Of a DNA stretch of 64,000 nt, positions 27,301-40,956 are shown in pieces. The notes beneath the pieces were generated by a model. The model saw only the letters and a program-made list of their open reading frames with translations, had not been told where the DNA came from and searched no databases. The position numbers and the translations under genes were made by a program. Origin of the DNA: Tetrahymena thermophila SB210 (Eukaryota > Ciliophora > Oligohymenophorea > Hymenostomatida > Tetrahymenidae); NCBI RefSeq assembly GCF_000189635.1, contig NW_002476556.1, positions 23,272 to 87,271 of the forward strand, read 5' to 3'. Every line of letters starts with the position of its first letter. Within the stretch, counting starts at the first letter, position 1.

Positions 27301-28372
27301 TTAGTTCTAGTTTTTACTCTACAATCCCTTAAGCTCCTCCTTTCTCTCTTTAAACTGCTTAATTTCTCAGTATAAACCTGAATCAACTAACATAGGATAC
27401 ACTGAACTTCTTTTAACGTTTATGATCCCAATATTTATTTGCTCATTAACAATTCTTGTGTCAATTTGTATATTTATTTTAAAAAGGAAGCTATTCAGAA
27501 GAAGTTTATATGCTTCTATCCTCACTTTAATATACATGTTTATGATAGTATTTTACTCAATTCTATTAGGAAAAACGCTTAGTAGTTTCTTTTGTCTAAA
27601 ACTTGACAAGGATAAATATTATTCTCTTATTGACCTAAGCTTGGAATGTGGAAACTCTTCAGAACTCAAAAAAATATAATATTTAAGCTTAGTGATATTA
27701 ACATTATTTTTGATAGTTTTCCCATTTTTAATATTTGCAAAGCTAATTTAATCACGAAAGAGACTAAATAAAGTCAAAGTCATGTTTACATTTGGGTTTT
27801 TATACATTGAATATAAAACAAAATTTTTCTATTGGGAGATGGTAAGAATTTTAGTGAAATGTTTGATAATTTTATTTTATGTGTGTTTGAAGTAATATCC
27901 TTAGATTAGTCTCATTATGATTTCTATAATGTTATTTACTTATATTATAGCTTTAATAAGATTTAATCCTTTCATCTCATCATTTTTAAATAATTTAGAA
28001 ATAATATCAATAATAATTTCAAACATGATACTTCTCTCGTCAACAATGTATTTGCAGTAGAATTAGAATGAAGATAATAATTTTCAAGATTTTAGAATAG
28101 CGTTTTACTTAATAATTTAGATATGTAACATGCTGTTTTTCTTTTATTGTATTTGGCTAATAATAATGTCTTTTCTAGAAAAATAAATTTAAAAATTAAA
28201 AAAATGTATAAAATGGAGATGTATTCAAAGATTAAAATCTACAGATAATATGAAAATAAATAAAAATGTTAAAAAAATGATAGTATGTATGAAAAAAATG
28301 CAAATAAATTAAAAATTAGACTATTCTTTACAACCCTTGGTATCCTATGAAATATAAAATGATTTAAATTGA
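24391..28372 (+). CDS. Large multi-pass membrane protein with beta-helix-like ectodomain, array copy 6
   Basis: The frame runs from ATG 24391 to TGA 28372, with a 58-nt intron at 26849-26906 and a spliced length of 1308 codons (1307 aa). The signal peptide is MYFFRFYLIILVFFV. The ectodomain shares segments with copy 5 (about 25795-25900). The Cys-rich region carries CKEQGMEK, paired CxxC motifs, CYEGHVGAQC and CNSISS, and leads into the first membrane helix. Later membrane segments contain basic patches such as KRKLFRRSLY. It is the last of the close-set copies. Function is unknown. Confidence 0.9.
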
Positions 28373-29626
28373 TTGATAGCTTATAAAAAGTATAGCTTTT
28401 ATTAAAGTTTTATTTAAAATAAGTGAATTATTCTATTTTATGTTATGTATATAATTCATATATTGTAACAAATAAATTATTAAAATTATAATTGATTATT
28501 AGAATTTGAAATTAAAAGAAGCTTTAATTAAATAATAAAATTAAAAAGATAAACAAGTTGAGAAATTAATTTTCACAAGTTGCTATTAAAATATAAAATA
28601 AGTTAGTTAAAAAAAATAAAATTTACATTGAAATAAAGAATTAAATGTTTTCATGTTTTCATAAGACAATTTTAATGAAATTTTAAATAATAAAAAATAC
28701 TGTATCCTCTCATTAATTAAGACCCCCCCCCCCACCTCCTCCTCTAGGTAACTTTTTAATTTTTTTTAATTAGTTTAAGCTGATAAATTTTAAAAAAATA
28801 ACATTAAGTTGATAAAATTTAAATTATATTTGATTATTTAAAATAGTTAATTTTTAATTTTGGAAATATCTATATAAAAATTATTTTATTATTTTAAATG
28901 ATTTTTTTATAAACCTATTTATATATTTTTTTACCTTTTAATTTTAAACCAGTAATTTTCAAAACTCATCGTTTTGTATTCTTTATAAAGCCTAAGATTT
29001 TTGATTAATATGAGCAAGAGCTGAATTTGAACAAGCAGATAAAACAAAAAGCAGGATTATAGTAAGCATACAAGCAGCATCAGTAGTAGCTATCAGTATT
29101 TAAATACCAAATAATATGTAAAAATAATTATTAAAAAACAAAATTTACTTTATATTAATTATAAAAAAACAAAAAAATGGCTAATTAATTTATTATAAAT
29201 TGAAATAATTTTGTATAGGAAATTTAATTTGGGAATTGTAATATAATATACTAATTTTATATCTAAATTATTTAAATAATTCAAATGTCAATTTTAATTA
29301 ATTAAAAATTAATAAAGAAAAAATTAAAAAAAATAATATCAAAATTAAAAAGTATTTTTAATTAATTTGTTAACTATCTTAAAAACTTTAAATATAAAAA
29401 AAATGCAAGGATAATTTAAAAGGTTTTACAACTTGGAAGAAGTATTTATAATGTCTTATTTTATTTATTTTAACATTTTACTTTTACCTAACTAAAAGTT
29501 TGTAAAATCCAAAGAAAATGCTATAACGAGTCTCTCAATATGGTTAATGTAAACTCATATAATTACTTATTTTTTTAAATTAAAAGATATAGAATTTAAG
29601 TTTAAAACTCAGTAAATATTCATTAC
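28373..29626. other. Spacer before the LRR gene; poly-C stretch and an unassigned Gln-rich patch
   Basis: No gene is supported with confidence. A left end like that of the 18291 element (TA-CTGTATCCTCTC) at 28698 is followed by 11 C (28723-28733), and no matching right end is visible. At about 28991-29100 a patch has markedly higher GC and an open frame in both directions: Gln-rich on the + strand, and a short signal-peptide-like peptide on the minus strand (28959-29069). The rest is AT-rich with no visible feature. Confidence 0.4.
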
Positions 29627-32094
29627 ATGAATTTTTTCAGTATGAAACAAAATTTTTTCAACTAACAATAAAATTCATATTCAGTAAAAATAATTTGTTT
29701 TTGTAAAAATAGTAATAAAAAATTAGATTATGAGGGAGTTAAAACAATTAGTTCTAATTTAAAAGAATACAAGGATATAACCAAGTTAGATTTATCTATA
29801 AGGTAAACATAATTTTAATTATCTACAATTTTTATTTAATTAAATTAAAAAAACAATATAAATAAATACTTAAGTTTATTTATAAGAAATATTATGTATG
29901 AAAATATGAGATGAGATTACTCTTACCTTTTATAAGTTTTAAATGATATATTAATTTTGAATTAAATATCTATTTCATGATAAATAAATATCTTAAATTC
30001 ATTTTTTTGAAATTAATTTTTTGTAATTTATTTTGTTAAGTGGAAATAAAATAGATGATAAAGGTGCATATGCATTTGGTTAAGCTTTAAGTTACTTTGG
30101 AAATCTCACATATTTAAGTTTATACTTAAAGTAATATTTAATAAAATTTTTTATTATCTTTGAATTAGAATTTATTATTAACTTATTTTGATTTCAGTAA
30201 TTATACCTATATTTCATTAAATAATTCAAACTAATTAAGCTTATGAATTATAATTTATAATATTATAGTGATAATAATATTGGTGATAGAGGCATAACCA
30301 AGATATCAATAGGTTTAAGCAATTCTTCTATGATTACCAATTTAATCTTGAGTTTAGGGTAAGTTTAATTATTTGTTTTAAAAAAATATTTTAGTTTAAA
30401 GAAATTAAAATAAAAGAAATTTAATTATTTTGTCTCTTAAATTTTAAAAAAAATATTTTAAACAAAAGTGATAATTAAATCAATGATGACGGAGCCTATG
30501 CAGTTGGTGTAGCTTTAAGAAAATTCAAACATTTGGAAGATTTATAATTATGGTTAAAGTAAGTATTTTACAAGTTATTTTGGTAGTTGATAAAATATTA
30601 TTTCATCTCGCTATGAATATATTTTATAAATAGTAATTTATTTTCTAAAAAAATTTATGTCTTTAAATTTGTAAATAAAAGTGGAAATTAATTCGGCGAT
30701 AGAGGAATTTCAGGTATTGTGACAGGTTTGAATAATTGTACTTAGTTGAAAATATTAAAAGCTGGCTTTGGGTATATAAATTAATATTTATTTACTTTGC
30801 ATCTTTCATAAAAATTTTGATTTTAAATTAATCAGAATCTTTTAAATATAAAAGAGATAATAAAATAACAGATGAAGGATATTTAAAATTGGATTAGTGT
30901 CTCGCAGGATTAGTAAACTTGCAATATTTACTCTATGGTTTTTTGTAAAAATTATATTTTTTACTTGTTATGAATATTTAATTTTTTAAATTATTAGCTC
31001 TGGCAGTGAAAAAATGTTAAAATCGAGAGATATTCTCAACTGCAAAAATGTTAGGATACTCACTCTACAGTTTGAGTAAGTGTCATTTTTTCAATTATTA
31101 TTGAAAATTTATTAAATTTCTTCCTTTATTAATTTCTTTAAAACTAATTATTTTTGCTTTCTAAAATATCTCCTTTTGAATTAAATAATTAATATCTTTA
31201 ATTATTTTTTTTTGTAAAATTTTTATAAATAAATAATTAAAATAAATTTTAAATAAAAGACCTAAATTACTAAAAAGTGAAAAAATTCAGCATAAAATTA
31301 AGGCTCTTAAAATTTTAAGACTAGTTGTATTAGAAGTATGTATATTTTTATTGATTAAATATTTTATCTATATTTTAGAGCTAATGAAAAGCTATTTATC
31401 AAAATTTAATACAATTTTGTTTATAAAGGGAGAAAAAAATTTTAAACTAGAATAGAAAAATTAAAATATACTTTATTATCAAGTACATTCATTTTATAAT
31501 TGATAATTTTCGATTTCAGCATTATTTTTACAAAATTATTTCTTGTTAATCTAGAGTAAGATCAAACATAAAAATAATGATCAAAATTTCTTTTGATAGA
31601 ACATAAAAAAAACTATAGAATTAAATATAAAAAATAATAGGGTTACTTGTTTTGAAAATATCTACCTTTTAATAAAGATTATCAAACAAACAAATTTTTT
31701 TAATATTATTTATAGTTCAGTGCTAAAATATAGTAGAAATATTATGATAGATAAATAAAATTATAAGAGCTCTTAAAATTAATATTATTAAAAGTATTAC
31801 AATTCTGAATAAATGTAATTATTTTATAATAAAAAAATATAAAAGATCATAAAAAATAATTAATATTAGAAAAAAATTAAAATTATAATAAGTTTTAAAA
31901 TTTTGTAGATAAACTCTTATAATAAATATTCATAAATAATACCCCCTCCCTTTAATTTAATTTTAATATTATTTTAACTTTTATTGTTTATAAATATCAA
32001 TTTTATTAATTTATAAATAACCTTTTAATATTATTAGGTACATTAATATGAAGATTATGAGGATGATGGCATCGATTATCCATATTTTGAATGA
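29627..32094 (+). CDS. Leucine-rich-repeat protein (ribonuclease-inhibitor-like), LRR-A
   Basis: Nine exons are inferred: 29627-29802, 30041-30130, 30269-30358, 30469-30558, 30682-30771, 30855-30944, 30998-31075, 31260-31335 and 32038-32094. Together they encode 278 aa. Five consecutive 90-nt exons each give one 30-residue repeat of the form L-x-L-x-x-N-x-I-x-D-x-G. The last exon encodes an acidic tail (VHQYEDYEDDGIDYPYFE). The start is uncertain: ATG 29627 is in frame with a second ATG at 29642. Such repeats usually bind other proteins; no catalytic domain is present. The final intron (31336-32037) is about 700 nt. Homologous genes lie at 37853 and 53868. Confidence 0.8.
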
Positions 32095-33136
32095 TAATTT
32101 ATATCAATTTCATTAAATAAGCTTTACTGATTATTATTTTATTGAAATATTTGTGTTATCTATCTATCAATATAACTTTTTCTATTTTTTCAATCATTTT
32201 AAAATTTAATTTTTTCACTCTTTAAAAAAAATAATATTTAACAAGATTTTATTGAAAATGAGTAATACTTGAAATAATATTTTTATTTTATTAAATAGAG
32301 AATTCATTAATATCTATTTATGATTAATTTTAAAAAATGAATTAAATTGATAAATAAAAAAGCTTAAATTACAAGAAAAAATTATTTCCTTACTTTATTA
32401 AAAATAACTAAATAATATTTTTGTAGTTTACTTTAAAAAAAATAAACTAAATTATTAAATTTAAAAGCAAGAAGTGGATAAAAAAGTTTTTATTTGCTTT
32501 ATTAAAAATAACTAAATGTTATTTTTGTAAAAGCCTTTAAATTAATTATTAAGATTAATTTGTTAATTTTTATTGAATTACTTTTATATTCTTGCTATGA
32601 TTAAAATTAAGGAATTCTAAAAGAAAATTATCTTTTCAAATTATAATTAGCTTTTTCCTATTTTTGATTGATAAAAATCAAATGAGATAAATTTAGTTTA
32701 TTTGCGTATAAATTTAGTTTATTTTAGATTTTTAATATGCAAAATAAAAAATGGATTTTTTTAAAAAAATGATATTTAGAATTACATTCTTTCAAGTTAA
32801 TCAAATTTAACCTTAAATTTTTAAAGAAATAAGCTAATATGTGTTTACTTTACATAGATTCCTAAAAGAAAAAGAGGTGATTTTTTTCTTATTTGAGGAA
32901 AATTGATGATAAGAAATTTTTTATTTGAAAAGAATTTCATATGAAGAATTAAAATTATTGATTGATTAAAAATCTGAAAAAATTATACTTTTTTTTATCA
33001 ATAAAAAGTAATTTTTTTAATTTGGTTTTTCACAAATAAAAAGGATAGATCAATTTATTTTAATTAATAAAAGATAATAAAAAAATAAATTGATTAAAAA
33101 AAAATCCAAAAAAGAAATTGATAAAAATTTAATTAA
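32095..33136. other. Intergenic region
   Basis: AT-rich sequence between LRR-A and the seventh membrane-protein gene. No exon, RNA gene or repeat is recognised. The family upstream block of copies 1-6 is not evident here. Confidence 0.4.
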
Positions 33137-36100
33137 ATGAAAAATTAGAAGATTTATCTAGTTATTTTAGTTTTGATAATTAAATTGGAAATATCCTTGA
33201 GCCAAAGTGAAATTAAAAACAATATTCAAGATTAAAGTTGTGATGTTAATATAATTTAATAACTTGAGCTATAAAAAATATCTTATTCATGTTCAGACAA
33301 TTAAATATTAATATAAAATTAAAATCAGTTAAATTTTGATTTATAATTAGTCGATATAACAATTACTTCCTCAGTATTGATCTCAGATATAGTTGTTATT
33401 AATATGGGAAATTTAGTTTTATCAAATATTAAAGCTTCATCATCTTAATATTTTATATAATTTAAAAGCATAAATAGTTTAAGCATATAAAATTTGAGTA
33501 TTACTAATAGTAAAGATTTCTCTAATATTATTTAGACTGATTTCATCATCTAATTAATGATTGGTAAAATATTGTTAAAGGATCTCTATGGTACTTAATC
33601 TATGGATATTTTTGCAGTTGATATTAATATTGATCAAGTTAATTTTGATAATACTTTAGTGAGTTATTTTTAAATAACAAGTAAAAATCAGATGAAAATA
33701 AATAATTTAAAAATCTAACGCAATGAATAATTCTAATAATCTAATATATTTAATATGAAGTAAATTTATTTTACAGAATCAGAAATAATTATCTAGAATA
33801 TTGATATAGAAATAAATAACTTTTCTATTTTAAATTCCCAACCAATAACAGAGATTATTAATTTTTATATTGAGACCGAAAAATAAATTCAAAATATCTA
33901 AATAGGTTAGATATCATACGCTACATCATTGGTAAGTACTCCTCACTTTTAAGTATTATAATTCTTTCAACAGAAAACTTTAGAAGGATAAATATACATT
34001 AATAAATTTATTTACAAATAAAATAATATCAATAGCTTTTTGTAAGTAAATATAATGCATATTTAAATATTTTAGATAGATGCATTGGATGTAGAAGGAT
34101 ATTCTTAATATATTTAACCATAAAGTGAATAGAGTTTATTTAAATTTTTTAATACTAAGACTATTGAGATTAACTCTGTTACTATGTCTTAAAGCGATTT
34201 ATTGTGTGGATCACTTGTTTAAGGTTCTAATGGTGTAAGCTTTAAAATAAAAGAAATTTAAGTCTCTTCTTTATAAATTTATTCAAATTTGATAGATTTA
34301 CAAAGTTTTGACACTATTTGGATCTTAAATTTCAAAGTATCGAATACAATTTTTGATCAATTTTTAATAAAAGCAAATCAAGTTTTATATTTTCGACTTG
34401 AGAAAACTAACATTTAATAAATATAGATTAATTAGGTCTCTTTGTTTAATTTAAAAAATTTAGATTAAAGTTTGTTTTAATCAATCATAATTAGCTAAGT
34501 CAATACAAATTTAGTTCAAGTTACAATATTTTTAATAGAATAAGAATATATATAGAGCTTAAATGAGGTATACTTTGAAGAAATAGTTGCTGATTTATAA
34601 TCATAAAATAATATTTAATTTTTAAATTTAAATGGTTTTTCTAGTTTTATCCTAGAGCGTTCGCAAATAATTAAAGGATCTTCAATTAGCTTTGGTGGCT
34701 GCTTAAATTTTATTAACACCTTTCAGACAAATTAATTATCTAAATTCTCTATTTCACAAAATACATTTATATAATGCAAAAGCAAATACTTAGGTGGAGC
34801 AATATCAGGAATTTCAAATATTGATTCTGAAAATAAATTTATTAATTGTAATAGCTAAATAGGTGGTGCTATATATTTTATTTAATAAAGCAACATAATA
34901 GATTCAAATTAATTTTCTGGAAATACAGGTTTCTTAGCAGCTAAAAATTATAACAAATAAGCTATGAAATTAATAATTGAAGAAATTTTAGAAATAAATA
35001 ATAACAATCAAAATAATTCAAATGTATTTATAAAAACTGACCAATATTTATACCCTGGTTTGACTTATATTATAAGATTTTCAATTGAACTAGATGGAAA
35101 GTTGTATGATCAATATACTGATAAAAACAATTTTGGTAATCTTTACAATTTTTTAGTCTCACCTTCTAATAATTTCATATCTACTATTCCTGCCCAGCTC
35201 TTTTCTATAAATTATCCCTTCCTAGTATGGACTGCTTAAGATGTACAGTTTGATGGTAAGTAAGCAATAGATTTAGAAGATATTCGAATTTACTTAGCAT
35301 AATTATAAATTTTAAGAACAAGTTAGTATAAAATATACAATGGATGTAAAGAGCAAGGAATGGAAAAAATTTATTTAAATAACCAGTAAAATATATTCTT
35401 CATATGTAAGTACTGCGAGCAAACAAAGGTTAGCTACAATGGAGTATGTCAAAATTGTTAAGCAGATTAATTCTCATAGTGTTATGGAAATTACTCAGAA
35501 CTAAAAAAATCTTATTGGAGATCTATATATTCTGTAGATTAATAAGATATTTATTATTGTGCTAATAATCCTGAAAGTTGTTAAGGAGGTAAGTAAATTT
35601 TATTATTTCCAACTATATTTTTTAATTGAATATTATAATAATTTATTTCTAAATAAATAAGGTAGTGGAATTGGAAATGAGCTTTGTTATGAAGGTCATG
35701 TAGGAGCTTAGTGTTTAAATTGTGATATTTATGGTGCCTATTGGAATGAAAAGTATTCTATAGTGGGCTTCTTTTAATGTGTAAAGTGTAATTCAATATC
35801 TTCTAATACAGTTAAAATTACAGTATTAATTGTTGTGCTGGTGTTAAGCCTCATATTTATTTTGGTTTCAACATTTAAAAAGCTAAAAAACGAAATTTAT
35901 GCACTTTATTTATCTAAGATGGAAATTTTCTTCATAGGAAAAACACTTTAAAAATAAACACTGACTTCTACTTACATTAAAATCTTACTATTTCATATTT
36001 AAGTCTATTTCATATCAAGTCAATTCACATAAGTTGATATAATTTCCACTTTTTTTGAGTTTTAATTCTTATTTTACAATCCTTTAAGTTCCCCTTTCTT

Positions 36101-37121
36101 CTCTTTAGACTGCTTAATTTCTCAGTATAAACCTGAATCTGTGAGTATGGGATATACAGATCTTCTTATTACATTTATTATACCATTATTGATTAGCTCA
36201 ATTACCATTTTTATATCAATAAGTGTATTTATTTTCAAAAGAAAGCTATTCAGAAGGAGTCTTTATGCAACTCTCCTTACTTCTGTATACATATTTATAA
36301 TAGTTTTTTACTCAATTCTATTAGAAAAAACTCTATCTAGTTTCTTTTGTCTAAACCTTGACAAGGATAAATATTATTCTCTTATCGATCTAAGTTTGGA
36401 ATGTGGAAATTCTTCAGACCTCTAAAAAATATAAAATCTAAGCTTAGTGATATTAATCTTATTTATGATAACTTTCCCTGCAATTGTTTTTTTTAAATTG
36501 TTTTAATCTCGCTATAGATTGAAAAAAGTGAAAGTTATGTTTACATTTGGGTTTTTATTTAATGAATATAAAGTTAAATTTTTCTATTGGGAGATGATTA
36601 GAATTTTAGTGAAAAGTTTGATAGTTTTATTTTCAGTATGCTTAAAGTAGTATCCTTAAGTAAGTCTCATAATGATTTCATTGATATTATTCGGATATGT
36701 TTTGGCATTAAATAGCTTCAATCCTTTCGTCTCATGGTTCCTCAATAACTTAGAAAAAATATCAATAATTATTTCAAATATTATATTACTCTCTTCTATA
36801 ATGTTCTTGCAATAAAATTAGAGCTAAATCGATAACTATTAAAATTTTAAAATAGTATTTTACTTATTAATTTAGGTAATAAACATGATATTTTTCTTTT
36901 ATTGTATATGGTTGATACTGACATCATTTTTAGAGAAATAAATATAAAAATTATAAAAATGCATCAAATGGAAATGCATTTAGAGATTCAAATCTACAAA
37001 TAATATAAGAATAAATAAAAATATTAAAAAAATGATTTCATGTGCTAAAAAAATGCAGTTCTTATACAACTTAGATAATTCAAGAAATTCTTTACTATCC
37101 TTTGAAATTTCAAATGAATGA
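33137..37121 (+). CDS. Large multi-pass membrane protein, diverged family member 7
   Basis: The frame runs from ATG 33137 to TGA 37121, with a 73-nt intron at 35589-35661 at the family position and a spliced length of 1304 codons (1303 aa). The signal peptide is MKNQKIYLVILVLII. The ectodomain is clearly homologous to copies 1-6 but much diverged. GGCLNF, GGAIS and GGAIY are kept, and so is the YLYPGLTYIIRFS segment. The Cys-rich region has CKYCEQ, CQNC and CYEGHVGAQCLNCD. The membrane half keeps KRKLFRRSLYA and an FYWEMIRILVKSL segment. It is closer to member 8 than to copies 1-6. Function is unknown. Confidence 0.9.
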
Positions 37122-37852
37122 GTTAGTGATAATTATCTTTATCTAATTTAAAACAATATTTAAATAAAAGTTTTTTTTATATTAATTAATTATTATTGAT
37201 GAATAAATAAAAATAATTATATTTATGATAAATAAATAGTTTTAATTATAAATAATATTTTTTTATTTTTAAAAATATTTATTGTATATTGAGAGAGAAC
37301 AATTATACATATAATAAAAATTAATTGGGAAATTTTACTGTTTAATTTTGTATTTTTTAATAAAATTATAAATTTTTGAAAATTGTTATTTTATTTTAAA
37401 TAATATTATATTTAAACCAACTTAATTACTAAAAAATAAATAAAATATTCAATAAAAAAATGCATATCCACTAATTATTAGGTCAAAAATAGATTGCTTT
37501 CACAAGATATTTGGCAAATAACTAAATTATTATTATTAAAATAAAAAATATTCTCCCAACTATCGAATAAACATTTACTCAACTTAACTGAATAAAATTT
37601 GGTTAAAACAGTATATTATATAATAAATCCCTCACTCAATAATACCTAAATTTTTTTCATAATTCTGTGGAGGTTAATAATTAAAACTTATAGTATTATA
37701 TTTATTTAAATTTTTTAAATTATTAGATTTGAAATAATAAAGTTCATTTTGAAATTTAAATTGCATGCTTGAATTTCTTTCAGAAAGTAATAAAGATTAA
37801 TTAATTAATATTATTAATTGAATAGTTATAAATAAAAGTAAAAGTAAAAAAA
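37122..37852 (+). promoter_or_regulatory. Upstream region of LRR-B
   Basis: No gene is seen. A stretch near 37575-37650, including AATAAATCCCTCACTCAATA, is repeated at about 41335-41400 in front of the truncated copy LRR-D. It may be part of the promoter region that was carried along in the duplication. Confidence 0.4.
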
Positions 37853-39191
37853 ATGATTTCGCAGAAAGAAATCTTTGACGACTTAGAAAAAGTTATTACT
37901 ATTTTCTTCAATATTATATTTATAAAATATTTTTATGCTAAATTAAAGTTTATTAACTCTGATAAAAGGGACACTATAGAATTGAGTTTAAGAACAAAGT
38001 AAAAATATAAAAATTAATTTCGATTACTTATAAAATTGCTTTTAATATTAAATTTAAAAATTTTTTAAATAAACAATTCATTCTAAAAAGTTTTTTTAGA
38101 TTTAATTACTTTTTTCAATTCAAAAATTATAAATGTATTTTTTAACTAATTATTTTTAAAAAAGCGGTAGAAATGTAAGTGAAAAAAGAGTAATAGAAGT
38201 AAGCGAAGCTCTAGCTCATTACAAAAACTTAATAAGCTTATAATTATTTTTCTAGTAATTTTTAATCAGATTATATTTTTTTGTATTAATAACAGATATT
38301 TAATTTCAAATAACTTACTTACTTGTTTATGCCTTTTAAATTTTATATTTTCAAATCTTAATTTTTTAAAGAATTCTGCTTAATAAAAAGTTATTTTTAA
38401 TAAAATATCTGTAAAATCTTGTTTAATAATTTAAATTTTTGTTAATTTACAATATTATGTTTTTCTTTTCTCAAGATAAATTAATTATTTTTTTAATTAC
38501 ATAAAATAGTTATGCAAAAATAGGAGATATAGGAGTCTCCATTTTAGTAAATTCCCTAAGCAATTTTACGAAGATCAAATAGTTGGAAATAAGTCTAATG
38601 TAAATACCATTTATTATTTTTTTTGCTTTTTATGTTTAAAATTTTTCATAATTTTATTACATAAAAACTAATTTAATCATATGGAAACAATTTTAAAAAA
38701 ATAATTTATTAATTAAATATCTTAATCAATATTTTAATAAATTATTTTATATTCAAGTGATAATTAAGTTGGTGACGATGGAGCTTTAGCTATTGGAACA
38801 GCTTTAGGCTAATTAAAGAATCTAGCTAAGCTAGACCTATGGATATAGTATTTTTTTTNNNNNNNNNNNNNNNNNNNNNNNNNNNNNNNNNNNNNNNNNN
38901 NNNNNNNNNNNNNNNNNNNNNNNNNNNNNNNNNNNNNNNNNNNNNNNNNNNNNNNNNNAAGTAAGTTATTAGCACAAAGTAAAAGCACTTAAAATCAAAA
39001 GGCTAGTTAAATTTAGTGTAAATATTCAAAATATCTTTAATTTTTCATAGTTTAAATAAAATAATTAACAATATAATTTAAAAGTTACTTATTATTTTTT
39101 TTACTATTATAAAAAACAAATTTCTTAGGTGGAATATGATGATGATATCCCTATATATTATGATTATGATGATTTGGATGATTTTGCTTGA
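37853..39191 (+). CDS. Leucine-rich-repeat protein LRR-B, interrupted by an assembly gap
   Basis: Visible exons are 37853-37891, 37949-37998, 38165-38254, 38510-38599, 38758-38847, then the gap, then 38959-39017 and 39129-39191. The protein begins MISQKEIFDDLEK and carries one 30-residue repeat per 90-nt exon (for example DNQVGDDGALAIGTALG). It ends in a strongly acidic tail (VEYDDDDIPIYYDYDD..., stop TGA 39191). The 39-nt first exon has an exact-length counterpart in LRR-E. By comparison with LRR-C, the gap hides two 90-nt exons, one 75-nt exon and the start of the next, about 750 nt in all. Its role is presumably protein binding; the partner is unknown. Confidence 0.75.
38859..38958. other. 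Assembly gap (100 N)
   Basis: Exactly 100 N inside LRR-B. Alignment with LRR-C implies that about 750 nt is missing. The gap falls within a recent tandem duplication, a typical cause of assembly collapse. Confidence 0.95.
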
Positions 39192-39690
39192 CAAATAACT
39201 TAACAAAAAAATTACTGATTGATTAGATTTTAGAATAAAATTTTATTATATTATCAATTAATTAATTATTTTATATTCTTAATATTGTGAAGAATAATTT
39301 ATTTTTATTTATTTTTGCTAAAAAAAGTCATTTTATATTTCATTAATAATTTTAAATTTAGAATCATTTTATTTAAGAAAGGAATAATAATAAAAAGATT
39401 AATATTTAAGCAATTTATATTCTTCTTAAGATTCATAAAAAACTGAATATTTTCTTAGAGATTTTATTAAATTAGAGTAGGATGCAATTTGATTTATGAT
39501 AAACAAAGATTAGTTTTTTTATTTTTGAGTTAAAATCTTAATTTTTTAAAGAATTTTGCTTAATAAAAAGTTATTTTTAGTAAAATATCTGTAAAATCTT
39601 GTTTAATAATTTAAATTTTTGTTAATTTACAATATTATGTTTTTCTTTTCTCAAGATAAATTAATTATTTTTTTTAATTACATAAAATAG
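39192..39690. repeat. Duplicated 3' flank of the LRR genes and duplication junction
   Basis: About 340 nt after the LRR-B stop is repeated almost exactly after LRR-C (about 40981-41320) and LRR-D (about 42065-42400). At about 39526 the sequence jumps to a copy of LRR-B intron 3 (38350 onward), which marks the breakpoint of the tandem duplication. No exon is visible before 39691. Confidence 0.7.
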
Positions 39691-40956
39691 TCATGCAAAA
39701 ATAGGAGATATAGGAATCTCCAGTTTAGTAAATTCCCTAAGCAATTTTACGATGATCAAATAGTTGGAAATAAGTTTAATGTAAATACCATTTATTATTT
39801 TTTTTGCTTTTATGAAAAATTTTCATAACTTTATTACATAAAAACTAATTTAATCATATGGAAACAAATTTAAAAAAATAATTTATTAATTTAATATCTT
39901 AATCAGTAAATAAATAAATTATTTTGTATTCAAGTGATAATTAAGTTGGTGACGATGGAGCTTTAGCTGTTGGAACAGCTTTAGGCAAATTAAAGAATCT
40001 AACTAAGCTAGAAATATGGATATAGTATTTTTTTTTAATTGTAGCTTTATTGTTTAATTTAATTTTGTGAATTATTTTCATATTGTTTAAATTTAAAATG
40101 AAAAAAAATATATTATTTTTTTTAAGCTTTATGATTTATTTTTTAATATGAAAGTTTAAACAAATTTGGAGATAGAGGAGCTAAAAAAATTGAAGCAGGT
40201 TTGAGAAATTGCTCCGAACTAAAAAGTTTATCAATAGGAATAGGGTAAATAAATTAATATGCTTACTCAAAATATTTTTTAAAAGATTAAGTAAAGAAAA
40301 ATATTTACACATTTCTAATAAATAATAAGAACAAACAATATGAGTGATGAGGGATACCAAGAATTTGATAAATGTTTTGCTTCATTACCAAACTTATTTT
40401 CTTTATACTGTTACATCATGTAAAATTTATTTTTCTATTTACTATTTAACTGTCTTTTTTAAATTAGTGATAAAGAAAAATTATTAAAGTCTAGAGACAT
40501 AATTGAATGCAAAAACATAAATGTACTTACACTATTTTTAGAGTAAAAAATAATATAAAATTGATTTCTATATTTTTGTGACTAAAATATTTTTTTTATT
40601 TTAGCAATTAAAATAATTTTTTATATAATCAATAAAGCTATTTTTAAATAGATTAATTTATATTTTGAATACTTTTAATACTAATTAATTTTCTAAATAC
40701 AAAAATTAATAAATTGAAATAAAATGTTTATTTATAATAAAAAATAATTAAAAAAGAAGATCTGATAAAACAGTAAGTTTTGAGCACAAAGTAAAAGCAC
40801 TTAAAATCAAAAGGCTAGTTAAATTTAGTGTAAATATTCAAAATATCTTTAATTTTTCATAATTTAAATTAACATATAATTTAAAAGTTACTTAATTAAA
40901 TTTTTTACTATAATAAAAAATAAATTTCTTAGGTGAGACATTCTGGTTATGTTTGA
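39691..40956 (+). pseudogene. LRR-C, 5'-truncated tandem copy of LRR-B
   Basis: Exons are 39691-39780, 39935-40024, 40155-40244, 40330-40419, 40468-40542, 40760-40829 and 40933-40956. They encode four 30-residue repeats and the C-terminal region, nearly identical to LRR-B where both are visible. No start exon exists: the copy begins inside the counterpart of intron 3. The last exon has one extra base relative to LRR-D, so the frame reaches TGA at 40956 after VRHSGYV, and the acidic tail (DAYDDFDDFA) is shifted out of frame. It may still be transcribed or spliced onto LRR-B exons, but on its own it looks like a pseudogene. Confidence 0.7.

Noticed and set aside
369..28372. Immobilisation-antigen (variable GPI surface protein) family
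   Set aside because: The proteins have several membrane helices and a basic cytosolic end rather than a GPI signal, and they lack the periodic Cys repeats typical of those antigens.
29010..29024. ATG at 29010 as the start of the LRR-A gene
   Set aside because: It reaches TGA after four codons and is not in frame with any LRR exon.
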